DNA from: Dactylosporangium vinaceum | GTDB taxonomy: Bacteria > Actinomycetota > Actinomycetes > Mycobacteriales > Micromonosporaceae | NCBI RefSeq assembly: GCF_019904175.1 | Contig: NZ_CP061913.1 | Location: forward strand, 10,478,001-10,542,000 | Direction of reading: 5' to 3' | Length of the DNA stretch: 64,000 bases | Shown: in pieces, positions 33,581 through 41,454 of the stretch | Position numbering within the stretch: the first letter of the stretch is position 1 | Layout: every line of letters starts with the position of its first letter | Made by a program: the position numbers and the translations under genes | The notes under the pieces: generated by a model | Database searches by the model: none | The model's input: only the letters and a program-made list of their open reading frames with translations | What the model was told of the DNA's origin: nothing

Positions 33581-33588
33581 TAATCGGC
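33581..33588 (-). promoter_or_regulatory. Putative FliA/WhiG-type -10 box upstream of cheB
   Basis: On the minus strand this reads GCCGATTA, one base from the sigma28-family consensus GCCGATAA, 65 bases before the cheB start and just after a terminator. A matching -35 is weak. Confidence 0.4.
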
Positions 33589-33625
33589 GTCGGATCGGGC
33601 AGGGATAAGGAAATTCCCAAAAGAA

Positions 33626-33659
33626 CCGCCGCTGTCCGGAGCATTCCGGACAGCGGCGG
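33626..33659 (-). terminator. Strong terminator before cheB
   Basis: CCGCCGCTGTCCGGA (33626-33640) and TCCGGACAGCGGCGG (33645-33659) form a perfect 15-bp stem with a 4-base loop. On the minus strand it is followed by TTCTTTTGGG. It terminates the 33675-34568 gene. Confidence 0.85.
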
Positions 33660-33674
33660 CCAACGAGCGTGTTT

Positions 33675-34568
33675 CTAGGCCGCGAGGGGCCCCAGGGCGG
33701 TGAAGTACGGGTCCAGCAGGCGCCGCGCGGTGGCCGAGTCGAGCAGGTCGCGCACCATCAGCGCCTGGACGGCTCCGCTGAGCAGGTTCCACACCCCGCC
33801 GGCCCGGTCGGCCACCGGCACGCCCGAGCGGTCGAGCGCCTGCACCAGCAGGAGCTGGGCGGCGGCGCCGGCGCGGACCCGGCCGGACAGGAACACGGCC
33901 CAGGACGCGGAGTGCACGGCCGGCGCCCAGTCGGACAGGCCCGGGCGGGCGGTGTCGGTGACCTTGTTGAGGCTCTGCATCTCGGCCGCGTTCAAGGAGC
34001 CGACCCGGGTCAGCAGCTTCTGCACGTCCTCGCCCTGCGGGCCCAGGTCGTGCTCGCGCTCGGGCAGGGCCCGCGCGGCCGAGGTCCACGGCGCCGAGAG
34101 CCGGCGGCGGGAGTCGTCGGAGAGCAGCTCGCGCAGGTAGGCGGCCGCGGCGGCGTCGGAGAGCACGCCGGTGGCCTTGCTGGCGACCGGGCTCTGCCGC
34201 TGGCGCGGGGTGCGGGCCTGCGGGGCCGGCATGGTGGCCGACGGCGCCGGGCGCTTGCCCCAGGTCCAGTCGAGCACGTCGTAGCGCAGGCAGTGCAGCA
34301 GCCCGTCGAGGGTCCCGAGCGGCGCGCGCTCGATGACGGTGAGCGTCCCGGCGTCGGCGACGGACGCCCGGCGCTCCTGGGCGGCGGCGTCGACGTCGCG
34401 CCAGAGGTCCACGCGGTCCCAGTCGTCGGCGGGGCGGGCCGCGGCGATGGCCGGAAGGTCACTCTGCGTAAGAGTGAGGCTGCGGAGCAGTACATCGGCT
34501 GCGGCCGATCCACCCTGCAGACGAGAGAGGTCGAAGCCGAGAACGGGGGCGCTAACCAGGCTGTACAT
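33675..34568 (-). CDS. Hypothetical protein in the chemotaxis cluster
   Basis: 297 residues from ATG 34568 (an in-frame start 5 codons earlier is possible). The protein is soluble and mostly helical, with a Pro/Gln/Arg-rich break near residues 112-135. I do not recognise a domain and see no helix-turn-helix, membrane segment or enzyme motif. It lies between the MCP and cheB, flanked by terminators at 34617 and 33626, so it appears to be its own unit. The position suggests a lineage-specific motility or chemotaxis role; this is inference. Confidence 0.6.
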   Translation of the reverse strand: MYSLVSAPVLGFDLSRLQGGSAAADVLLRSLTLTQSDLPAIAAARPADDWDRVDLWRDVDAAAQERRASVADAGTLTVIERAPLGTLDGLLHCLRYDVLDWTWGKRPAPSATMPAPQARTPRQRQSPVASKATGVLSDAAAAAYLRELLSDDSRRRLSAPWTSAARALPEREHDLGPQGEDVQKLLTRVGSLNAAEMQSLNKVTDTARPGLSDWAPAVHSASWAVFLSGRVRAGAAAQLLLVQALDRSGVPVADRAGGVWNLLSGAVQALMVRDLLDSATARRLLDPYFTALGPLAA

Positions 34569-34616
34569 GCAACTAGTCTGCAACGCAGCTGCACCCCGGT
34601 CTGTCCGCCAAACGGA

Positions 34617-34657
34617 CCGGGGACGACGCCAGCCTAGTGACTGAGCGTCATCCCCGG
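34617..34657 (-). terminator. Stem-loop after the MCP gene
   Basis: CCGGGGACGACGC (34617-34629) pairs with GCGTCATCCCCGG (34645-34657) with a single wobble, 15-base loop. It lies 20 bases past the MCP stop on the minus strand. Confidence 0.65.
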
Positions 34658-34677
34658 AGTGTCCACCGACCCGGCCG

Positions 34678-36219
34678 TCAGATCTTGAACCGGGCCACGA
34701 GCGTGCGCATCTCGCTCGACATGCGGGACAGATCGGATGCGGCCCGCTGCGCTTCGGCTACGTTGCGTGACGTGTTCTGGGTCGCCGCGGCCACCGTCGA
34801 CACGTTCGTCGCGATCTCGGCCGAGCCGGTCGCCGCCTCGCTCACGCTGCGGTTCATCTCGTTGGTGGTCGCCGTCTGCTCCTCCACCGCCGAGGCGATG
34901 GTGAGCTGGTAGTCGTTGATCCGCGAGATGATCTGGCCGATCTCGCCGATCGCCGCGACCGCGCCGGTGGTATCGGCCTGGATCGCCTCGACCCGCCGGG
35001 AGATGTCCTCGGTGGCCCGCGCGGTCTCCTGCGCGAGCTCCTTGACCTCGTTGGCGACGACCGCGAAGCCCTTGCCGGCCTCGCCCGCCCGGGCCGCCTC
35101 GATGGTGGCGTTGAGCGCGAGGAGGTTCGTCTGCTCGGCGATCGAGGTGATCACCTTGACCACGTTGCCGATCTCGGTCGACGACTCCCCCAGCCGGCTG
35201 ACCGCCTGGTTCGTCGACTCGGCCGCCATGACCGCCTGCGACGCGACCTTCGCCGCCTCGCTGGCGTTCTGCGCGATCTCGCGGATCGACAGGCCCATCT
35301 CGTCGGTGCCGGCGGCGACGGTCTGCACGTTGCGCGAGACCTCCTCCGCCGCGAGCGCGACGACGCCGGCCTGGTCGGTCACCTCGCCGGTGCCGGAGGC
35401 GATCTGCGCACTGACCCCGGAGAGCTGGCTGGCCGAGGCGGCCAGCGACGTAGCCGTCTGGTCCATCGTCTGCACCGTGCCGCGCATGCTGTCGGTGGCC
35501 CGGTTCAGCGCCGCGGCCATCACCCCGACCTCGTCGCTGGAGCGCACCTCGACCTTGCCCGACAGGTCGCCGTCGGCCACCGCACCGAGCACGTGGGAGA
35601 CCCGCCGCAGCGGCCCGACCACGAGCGCGGTGACCCAGAGCCCGATGCCGAACGCGGCCACCAGCCCGATCACGGCCGCTGCGATCATCAGCATGCGGCT
35701 GCTGTTGTAGTCGCTCTCCGCGCTGGCCCGCCACGCCTCGGCGTCGGCGATGTCACCGTCCTGCAGCCGGCTGATGGCGTCGGTGGCCTTGTTCAGCTGC
35801 GGCTGGCCTTCGGCCTGCATGATTTGGATGTACTGGTCCAGGCGCCCGGCCACGATGACCGGCCCGCCCTTGTTGTCCCGCACGTCGCGGTAGGCCGCTA
35901 TCGCGCTCTCGATCGTGGCGAGGTCGGCGACGTCGCTGGAGGACGCGCCCGGCCGGTAGCGGGCGATGGCGTCGGCCAGCTCGGCGTCGGCCGCCTTCTG
36001 CTGGTCGGGGTTGAGCGCACCGACGATGTTGCCGATCGACTGGCGCATGTCGGCCAGGGCCACGAACTGCTTGTTCTTGGCCGTGAACTGCCGCATCGTG
36101 CTGTTGGCGTTGCTCAGCGATCTGAGGCCCAGGAAGGTGACCACCACGGTGATCACACCGCCGATCGCGATGGCCGTCAAAACCTTCGCCCGCACGCTGC
36201 GGTTGGTGAACCAGCTCAT
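34678..36219 (-). CDS. Methyl-accepting chemotaxis protein
   Basis: The 513-residue receptor has TM1 (~11-33: VLTAIAIGGVITVVVTFLGL), a ~145-residue helical sensor domain outside the membrane, TM2 (~178-200), a HAMP domain (GPLRRVSHVLGAVADGDLSG) and a long coiled-coil signalling domain. The conserved hairpin tip is present (ITSIAEQTNLLALNATIEAA, then RAGEAGKGFAVVANEVKELA). It senses an unknown ligand and controls CheA through CheW. Its ATG overlaps the stop of a 30-codon mini-ORF (ATGA), the last of three tandem copies between cheW and this gene. Confidence 0.93.
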   Translation of the reverse strand: MSWFTNRSVRAKVLTAIAIGGVITVVVTFLGLRSLSNANSTMRQFTAKNKQFVALADMRQSIGNIVGALNPDQQKAADAELADAIARYRPGASSSDVADLATIESAIAAYRDVRDNKGGPVIVAGRLDQYIQIMQAEGQPQLNKATDAISRLQDGDIADAEAWRASAESDYNSSRMLMIAAAVIGLVAAFGIGLWVTALVVGPLRRVSHVLGAVADGDLSGKVEVRSSDEVGVMAAALNRATDSMRGTVQTMDQTATSLAASASQLSGVSAQIASGTGEVTDQAGVVALAAEEVSRNVQTVAAGTDEMGLSIREIAQNASEAAKVASQAVMAAESTNQAVSRLGESSTEIGNVVKVITSIAEQTNLLALNATIEAARAGEAGKGFAVVANEVKELAQETARATEDISRRVEAIQADTTGAVAAIGEIGQIISRINDYQLTIASAVEEQTATTNEMNRSVSEAATGSAEIATNVSTVAAATQNTSRNVAEAQRAASDLSRMSSEMRTLVARFKI

Positions 36220-36308
36220 GCCGACACCTCCGCAGGCTCCGGCGCCGGCCTGAGCTCCGCCCTGGACTCATGATGACCAGCCACTACGCTTCGCTCCGTA
36301 CTGCTCAT
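36216..36308 (-). CDS. Mini-ORF 3 of a tandem chain (30 aa), coupled to the MCP
   Basis: ATG at 36308, TGA at 36218-36216 overlapping the MCP ATG. It encodes 30 residues starting MSSTERSVVAGHHESRAEL and ending PAPEPAEVSA. GGAGG lies 7-11 bases before its ATG, inside the end of the previous mini-ORF. It is the most diverged of the three copies (about seven base differences from copy 2), mainly in the middle. Translation probably re-initiates from one ORF to the next. Whether the peptide itself acts is unknown. Confidence 0.55.
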   Translation of the reverse strand: MSSTERSVVAGHHESRAELRPAPEPAEVSA

Positions 36309-36483
36309 GCCGACACCTCCGCAGGCTCCGGCGCCGCCCTGAACTCCGCCCTGAGCCCACGATGACCAGCCACTACGCTTCGCTCCGTACTGCTCATGCC
36401 GACACCTCCGCAAGCTCCGGCGCCGCCCTGAACTCCGCCCTGAGCCCACGATGACCAGCCACTACGCTTCGCTCCGTACTGCT
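36217..36483. repeat. Three tandem 89-bp repeats between cheW and the MCP
   Basis: Start-codon complements (CAT) recur at 36217, 36306, 36395 and 36484, exactly 89 bases apart. Units 36306-36394 and 36395-36483 differ by one base; 36217-36305 differs at about seven. Each unit carries ATG, a 30-codon ORF, a GGAGG ribosome site, and a stop that overlaps the next ATG. Because 89 is not a multiple of three, the ATGA overlaps keep every copy readable. Confidence 0.95.
36305..36397 (-). CDS. Mini-ORF 2 of a tandem chain (30 aa)
   Basis: ATG at 36397, TGA at 36307-36305 overlapping the start of mini-ORF 3 (ATGA). It encodes MSSTERSVVAGHRGLRAEF... ending PEPAEVSA, 30 residues. It differs from mini-ORF 1 by one base (Leu to Pro near the end). 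The same GGAGGTGTCGGC ribosome site precedes it. No known domain. Confidence 0.55.
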   Translation of the reverse strand: MSSTERSVVAGHRGLRAEFRAAPEPAEVSA

Positions 36484-36486
36484 CAT
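36394..36486 (-). CDS. Mini-ORF 1 of a tandem chain (30 aa), just after cheW
   Basis: ATG at 36486, 7 bases after the cheW stop; GAGGAA in the end of cheW can serve as ribosome site. TGA at 36396-36394 overlaps the start of mini-ORF 2. It encodes 30 residues, MSSTERSVVAGHRGLRAEF... ending PELAEVSA. It is arginine/glutamate-rich, with no signal peptide or membrane segment. Confidence 0.55.
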   Translation of the reverse strand: MSSTERSVVAGHRGLRAEFRAAPELAEVSA

Positions 36487-36493
36487 GAAGGGC

Positions 36494-36946
36494 CTATTCC
36501 TCGCGGTTGGTGCCGGGCGGGTTGGTGTTGACGGCCTTCTGGGTGTCGAGGGCGAGCAGCAGCCGCCCGTCGAGCTTGAACGCGCCGGTGATGAGCTGGC
36601 GGGCTCGGCCCTGCAGCGTGTCCGGCGGCGGCTCGAACGTGTCCTCCTGCAGCGTCACGACCTCGCCGATGCGGTCGACGAGCAGCGACACCGACTCCTC
36701 GTCGGTCTTGACGATGACGTTCATCGCCGGCTCGGCCGACTTCGTGCGCGGCGGCAGGCCGAGCTGGACCCGCAGGTCCACGGCGGCGATGACCTGACCG
36801 CGCAGGTTGAACAGGCCGCCGACGGACTCGGGGGCGAGCGGGACGGGCGTGTACTGGTCGAAGGAGAGGACCTCCTGGACCTTGGCGACGTCGAGGCCGA
36901 AGAGCTGGTCGGCGACCTCGAAGGTGGCGTACTGACGGCTGGCCAT
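36494..36946 (-). CDS. cheW: Chemotaxis adaptor CheW
   Basis: The 150-residue protein is a single CheW domain (QYATFEVADQLFGLDVAKVQ, GLFNLRGQVIAAVDLRVQLG, VSLLVDRIGEVVTLQ). It bridges MCP and CheA. It begins 2 bases after cheA and is followed by the mini-ORF chain. The C-terminal ~15 residues (Asn/Pro-rich) extend past the usual domain end. Confidence 0.93.
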   Translation of the reverse strand: MASRQYATFEVADQLFGLDVAKVQEVLSFDQYTPVPLAPESVGGLFNLRGQVIAAVDLRVQLGLPPRTKSAEPAMNVIVKTDEESVSLLVDRIGEVVTLQEDTFEPPPDTLQGRARQLITGAFKLDGRLLLALDTQKAVNTNPPGTNREE

Positions 36947-36948
36947 GG

Positions 36949-39378
36949 TCAGGCTCCGGCGGTCTGGTAGGAGGTGTAGTCGGCCTCGGTCCCGGCCTGG
37001 TACTGCTCATACGGGTCCATCGAGGTGTGGAACAGCGGGTCGGCGGCGAGGATGGCCCGCCGCACGTCCAGCAGCTCGGTGACACGCTGCTGGATGACGG
37101 CCGAGCCGAGCAGGCCGTCGTCGCCGAAGTCGCGCTTGGAGTCGTCCAGGCCCTCCTCGACGATGTCGATGATCTTCTCGACGGCCAGGGCGACCGAGCG
37201 GCCGTTCTCGGTGTAGACGACCACCGGCACCGTCGGCCCGGGCTCCGTCTCGTAGGCGCCGAGCAGGTGCGACAGCCGCAGCACGGGCAGGATCTGGTCG
37301 CGGTACTGCACCACCTCGCGGCTGCCGGTGCGCTCGATGCGCTCGACCGGGAACTCCTCGAGCCGGGTGACCATGTCCAGCGGGATGGCCACGCGCCGGT
37401 CGCCGACGCCGGCGATGAGCAGCCGGTCGGAGTTGCCGCCGCCGCGGCGCGTGGTCGCGTCGGCGTTCTCGCGCTCGCCGCTGGCGACCAGGTGGGCCCG
37501 GCGGGCCAGCGAGGCGACGTCGAGGATCAGCGCGACCCGGCCGTCACCGAGCAGGGTGGCCCCGGCGTAGGCTCCGATGTCCTTGAACCGCGAGGTCAGC
37601 GGCTTCACCACGACCTCCTCGGTGTTGAGCACGCGGTCGACGACGAGACCGAAGCGCTTGCCCTCGGCCTGCAGCACGGCGACGTAGACGTCGGTGTCGT
37701 GCTCGCCGTCGCGCGGGATGCCGAGCGTGTCGTCGAGGTACACCAGCGGCAGCAGCTTGCCGCGCAGGCGGTACACGGGCGCGCCCATCGCGTGCTCGAC
37801 GACGCGGCCGGACTGCCCGTCGAGGTAGACCAGCTCGTGGACGGCGACCTGCGGGATGACGTACCGCTCCTGCCCGCACTCGATCGTCAGCGCCTGGATG
37901 ATGGCGAGTGTCAGCGGGATCGTGAGCCGCCAGGTGGTGCCCTGGCCGACCACCGAGTCGACGTCGACGGTCCCGCCGATGCGCTCGATGTTCGTCTTCA
38001 CCACGTCCATGCCGACGCCGCGGCCGGAGACGTTCGTGACCGCCTTGGCGGTGGAGAAGCCCGGCTTGAAGACAAGCGCCAGGATCTCGCGCTTGTCCAT
38101 CGCGGCCAGCTGGTCGCGGGACACGATGCCCTTCTCCACGCCGATCCGGGCGATCTTGTCGGGGTCGATGCCGGAGCCGTCGTCGCGGACCTCGACGATG
38201 ACGTGGCCGCCCTCGTGGTAGGCGCGCAGCGTCAGGGTCCCCTCGGCCGCCTTGCCGGCCGCGACGCGGTCCTCCGGCGTCTCGATGCCGTGGTCGACGG
38301 CGTTGCGCACGAGGTGGGTCAGCGGGTCCTTGACCGCCTCCAGCAGCGAGCGGTCGAGCTCGGTCTCCTTGCCCTCCTGGGCCAGCTTGATCTGCTTGCC
38401 GAAGGTCGAGGAGAGGTCGCGCACGACTCGCGGCAGCTTCGACCAGATGTGGTCGATCGCCTGCATGCGCGTCTTCATCACCGATTCCTGCAGCTCGGAG
38501 GTGATGAGGTTGAGCCGCTGGCCGGTGCGGGTCATGCCCGGGTCGGAGACGGTGCCGATCGCCCGGATCAGCTGGTTGCGGGTCAGCACCAGCTCGCCGA
38601 CGAGGTTCATGAGCTTGTCGAGCAGGTCGACGTCGACGCGGATGGACTGGTCGGCAACGCTGCGGCGCGACGCGCCCTCCTCGCCCGGCTCGGGCGCCAC
38701 CGGCTTCCCACCGGCCGGCGGGGCCGGTGGCGGGGTCGGCGGGGCGGCGGCCGCGGCGGGCGGTGCGGCCGGTGGCGGCGCCGCGACCGGGGCCGGTGGC
38801 GCCGCGGCGACGGGCGCCGGCGACTCCACGACCACGACGACCTCGGCCGGCGGCTCGACCACGACGACCGTCGGCTCCGCAACGGGTGCGGGTGCGGCCG
38901 CCGGCTCGGGAGCCGGAGCCGGGGCCGGAGCCGCGGCCGGGGCGGCCGCGGGAGCGGCGGGTGCGGCGGCGGCCGGAGCGGACTTGGCGGCGTCGTCGGT
39001 GATGCAGGCGTTGACCGCCGCGACCACCTCGGAGTCGTCGCCGGCCAGCTCCTGGCCGTTCTCCTCGATCTCCGAGAGCAGGCCGCGGACCGTGTCGACC
39101 ATCCGCAGCAGCGCGTCGGTCGTGGACGGGGTCATGTCCTGGGCACCGTCGCGCAGCCGGGACAGCAGCGACTCGCCGACGTGCGTCACCTTCTCCAGGC
39201 GGTTGAACGCCAGGAAGCCCGACGTGCCCTTGATGGTGTGGATCGTGCGGAAGATCGACGAGAGCAGGTCGCGTGAGCCCGGCTGGGCTTCCAGCGCGAC
39301 CAGGTCTCGGTCCAGCTGATCGAGGTTCTCGTGGGACTCCACGAGGAACTCCTGGACAATGTCACCCAACTCGCTCAC
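36949..39378 (-). CDS. cheA: Chemotaxis histidine kinase CheA
   Basis: GTG at 39378 follows AAAGGAG and gives 809 residues. In order: Hpt/P1 with phospho-His in FRTIHTIKGTSGFL (~residue 47); a Pro/Ala-rich linker of ~110 residues where P2 would be; P3 dimer helices; HATPase (HLVRNAVDHGIETPEDR, VRDDGSGIDPDKI, GRGVGMDVVKTNIE); and two CheW-like domains at the C-terminus (~520-640 and ~670-780). A recognisable P2 CheY-docking domain is missing. It phosphorylates CheY and CheB in response to the receptor and heads the cheA-cheW-MCP unit. Confidence 0.93.
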   Translation of the reverse strand: MSELGDIVQEFLVESHENLDQLDRDLVALEAQPGSRDLLSSIFRTIHTIKGTSGFLAFNRLEKVTHVGESLLSRLRDGAQDMTPSTTDALLRMVDTVRGLLSEIEENGQELAGDDSEVVAAVNACITDDAAKSAPAAAAPAAPAAAPAAAPAPAPAPEPAAAPAPVAEPTVVVVEPPAEVVVVVESPAPVAAAPPAPVAAPPPAAPPAAAAAPPTPPPAPPAGGKPVAPEPGEEGASRRSVADQSIRVDVDLLDKLMNLVGELVLTRNQLIRAIGTVSDPGMTRTGQRLNLITSELQESVMKTRMQAIDHIWSKLPRVVRDLSSTFGKQIKLAQEGKETELDRSLLEAVKDPLTHLVRNAVDHGIETPEDRVAAGKAAEGTLTLRAYHEGGHVIVEVRDDGSGIDPDKIARIGVEKGIVSRDQLAAMDKREILALVFKPGFSTAKAVTNVSGRGVGMDVVKTNIERIGGTVDVDSVVGQGTTWRLTIPLTLAIIQALTIECGQERYVIPQVAVHELVYLDGQSGRVVEHAMGAPVYRLRGKLLPLVYLDDTLGIPRDGEHDTDVYVAVLQAEGKRFGLVVDRVLNTEEVVVKPLTSRFKDIGAYAGATLLGDGRVALILDVASLARRAHLVASGERENADATTRRGGGNSDRLLIAGVGDRRVAIPLDMVTRLEEFPVERIERTGSREVVQYRDQILPVLRLSHLLGAYETEPGPTVPVVVYTENGRSVALAVEKIIDIVEEGLDDSKRDFGDDGLLGSAVIQQRVTELLDVRRAILAADPLFHTSMDPYEQYQAGTEADYTSYQTAGA

Positions 39379-39466
39379 GGCCAGGCGCTCCTTTCGACCC
39401 CACACGGGGGACACGACACGCATTGGGACGAACCCCGCGGTCAAGGTCCACGGCAGCCCACTGGGA

Positions 39467-39474
39467 CCATCGGC
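39467..39474 (-). promoter_or_regulatory. Putative FliA/WhiG-type -10 box upstream of cheA
   Basis: The minus strand reads GCCGATGG, identical to the box before fliM, 88 bases from the cheA start. A clear -35 match is lacking. Confidence 0.4.
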
Positions 39475-39535
39475 ACGCTGACTAGCCGGTAAAGGAAATG
39501 TGCTACCGCTCAACCACGGACGGTATAAACCACGG

Positions 39536-40129
39536 TTACGCGAGCTCGATCGGGCGCGGGCCCTGGCGCGGGTCACGGCGCACCAGGGTGGCCTGGCGGA
39601 CCAGTCGGCGGGCGGTGCTGAGCCGGGGCTCCCCCGTCACGAGCGTCAGCAGCGGACCGGCGCCCGGCGGTGGCGGGTCGAGCACCGCGCCGTCGTCGGG
39701 CCGCACGACAGTCGCCTCGATCACCCGGTACACGAACCAGGTGTCGCGGGTCTCCAGGACCACCGGGTCGCCGATGCCGAGCCGGTCGAGCCGCCAGAAC
39801 AGCCCCGGCCGGCGCTCCCCGGCGATCCCGGTGTTGCCGGCCGTCCCGATCGCCGCGGTGCCCGGGATGCGCACCGGGCCGGCCCGCTGATCCCCGTGGT
39901 CGAGCACGACGAGGTCCTCGCCGAGCGTCGGCAGGTGCAGGCGGGCGACCGGCCCCGCGGCCGGCTGTGCACCGGTCGCCCACCGGGCGTCCAGCTCCTG
40001 CGAGAGGCGGTGCTGCGCGGACTGGATCTCGCGGGTGCGCCCCATCCAGTGCCACGCGGCCGTGCCGCCCACCGCCACGAGTGTGAGCATCAGCAGTACC
40101 GCCGAAATCAGCAGTCGGCGGAACCTCAT
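39536..40129 (-). CDS. Class E sortase-like protein lacking catalytic His and Cys
   Basis: The 197-residue protein has one N-terminal membrane helix (LLISAVLLMLTLVAVGGTAA) and a sortase fold. The segment normally holding the catalytic His (AGHR) reads IAGERRPGLFWRLDRL, and the TLxTC active site reads LTLVTGEPRLSTARRL, so both His and Cys are replaced (Glu, Gly). The Arg region (STARR) remains. It cannot be a normal transpeptidase and may bind rather than ligate sorting signals. It follows the MFS gene by 18 bases. TATAGT just before the ATG would also allow a leaderless transcript. Confidence 0.72.
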   Translation of the reverse strand: MRFRRLLISAVLLMLTLVAVGGTAAWHWMGRTREIQSAQHRLSQELDARWATGAQPAAGPVARLHLPTLGEDLVVLDHGDQRAGPVRIPGTAAIGTAGNTGIAGERRPGLFWRLDRLGIGDPVVLETRDTWFVYRVIEATVVRPDDGAVLDPPPPGAGPLLTLVTGEPRLSTARRLVRQATLVRRDPRQGPRPIELA

Positions 40130-40147
40130 AAATCGACTATATGCCTA

Positions 40148-41431
40148 TCATTCGGCCAGCACCGGCACCTCCGCCGAGCGACGCAGGAGCAGGACCGCCC
40201 CGGCCGAGCAGGCCAGCACGCCGATCGCCCCGGCGACCACGAGCGTCTCGCGCGGCCCGATCGCCTCGCACAGCGCGCCGAGCACCGGCGCCCCGACCAT
40301 CCCACCGAGCGCGCTGACCACGGCGGCCGCCGCGAGCACCCGGCCCCGCATGTCCTCGCGGGTGTCCAGCTGCACGCGGGTGGAGACGGTGGTGTCCACG
40401 ATCACCGCGGCCGCCGCGATCGGCACCAGCACGGCCGCGAACGACCACAGCCCGGGGGCCGCGCCGGCCACCATCTGCAGCACGCTCGCGACCACGCCGG
40501 CCCCGACGAGCAGCTGGAGGCGCAGCTCACGGAAGCGGCCCACGACGATCGCACCGAGGACGGTCCCGGCCGCGAAGACCGTCGACAGGACGCCATATCC
40601 CGCCGGACCGCCCGACAGCGGACCGAAGCTCATGGCGGCCATAGTGACCTGGTAGTTGCGGCCGATGCTGCCGAGCACGAAGGCCACGCCCAGCACCACC
40701 AGCACTGTCGGCTGCGTCGCGAGGTAGCGGAACCCGGCCCGCACGGCACCCCGCTCCGCGGGGGCGGCCGCGGCCAGCTGGTGCAGGGAGGAGGTGCGCA
40801 TGGCGAGCAGGGCCGCGATGACGGCCGCGAAGCTCACCGCGTTGGCCAGGAACAGCACCGCCGGGCCGGCCGTGGCGGCCACCACGCCGCCGAGGCTCAT
40901 CCCGATGATCCGGCCGGTCGAGCTGATCAGCGAGCCGTTCGCGAGAGCCTGGCTGAGCAGCGCCGGGCCGGACACCATGCCGCCGAAGCGGCCGAGCGCG
41001 GGCCCGTCGGCCGCCGACACCAGGCCGGTGAGGAACGCCAGCAGGTACAGCCAGGACAGGTGCCCGCCGAACAGCACCACGGCCGCGAACCCGGCGGACA
41101 GCACCGCGTGCGCGGCCTGGGTCACCAGCAGGACCCGGCGCACCGGCAGCCGGTCGGCGAGCGCGCCGCCGAGCGGGCCGAAGAGCAGGATCGGCAGCGT
41201 CTGCAGCATGAGCGCGAGGCCCATGCTCGTCGTCGAGCCGGTCGCCTGCAGGACGAACCAGTTGACACCGAGGACCTTCATCCACGTGCCGGTCACGGAG
41301 ACCAGGTCGGCGGCGGCCCAGAGTCGATAATTTCGCGAGTTGAAAAGGCGCACGGACTGCCGGATCGGCAGGCGCAGGCCGCTGCGGCAGCGCTGATCCG
41401 CCTTGCACCCCGTCGCGCAACCGGGCTGCAC
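40148..41431 (-). CDS. MFS transporter
   Basis: 427 residues from GTG 41431; a later GTG at 41353 would remove an unusual Cys/Arg-rich N-terminus and is also plausible. Twelve hydrophobic helices are visible. The loop 2-3 motif GGALADRLPVRRVLLVTQAA is the MFS signature. It resembles MFS-3/enterobactin-exporter-like permeases of actinobacteria, usually multidrug or siderophore exporters; the substrate is unknown. It is divergent from the GGDEF-EAL gene, with 23 bases between starts. Confidence 0.85.
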   Translation of the reverse strand: MQPGCATGCKADQRCRSGLRLPIRQSVRLFNSRNYRLWAAADLVSVTGTWMKVLGVNWFVLQATGSTTSMGLALMLQTLPILLFGPLGGALADRLPVRRVLLVTQAAHAVLSAGFAAVVLFGGHLSWLYLLAFLTGLVSAADGPALGRFGGMVSGPALLSQALANGSLISSTGRIIGMSLGGVVAATAGPAVLFLANAVSFAAVIAALLAMRTSSLHQLAAAAPAERGAVRAGFRYLATQPTVLVVLGVAFVLGSIGRNYQVTMAAMSFGPLSGGPAGYGVLSTVFAAGTVLGAIVVGRFRELRLQLLVGAGVVASVLQMVAGAAPGLWSFAAVLVPIAAAAVIVDTTVSTRVQLDTREDMRGRVLAAAAVVSALGGMVGAPVLGALCEAIGPRETLVVAGAIGVLACSAGAVLLLRRSAEVPVLAE

Positions 41432-41454
41432 CGCCCGTCCCGGTCAATAAGAGT

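Noticed and set aside
36216..36449. Single 77-codon ORF through the repeat region
   Set aside because: It reads across unit borders in shifted frames; the ATGA-linked 30-codon ORFs with ribosome sites explain the region better.
36217..36483. CRISPR array
   Set aside because: The 89-bp units are contiguous, have no spacers, and encode ORFs. No cas genes are present in the window.
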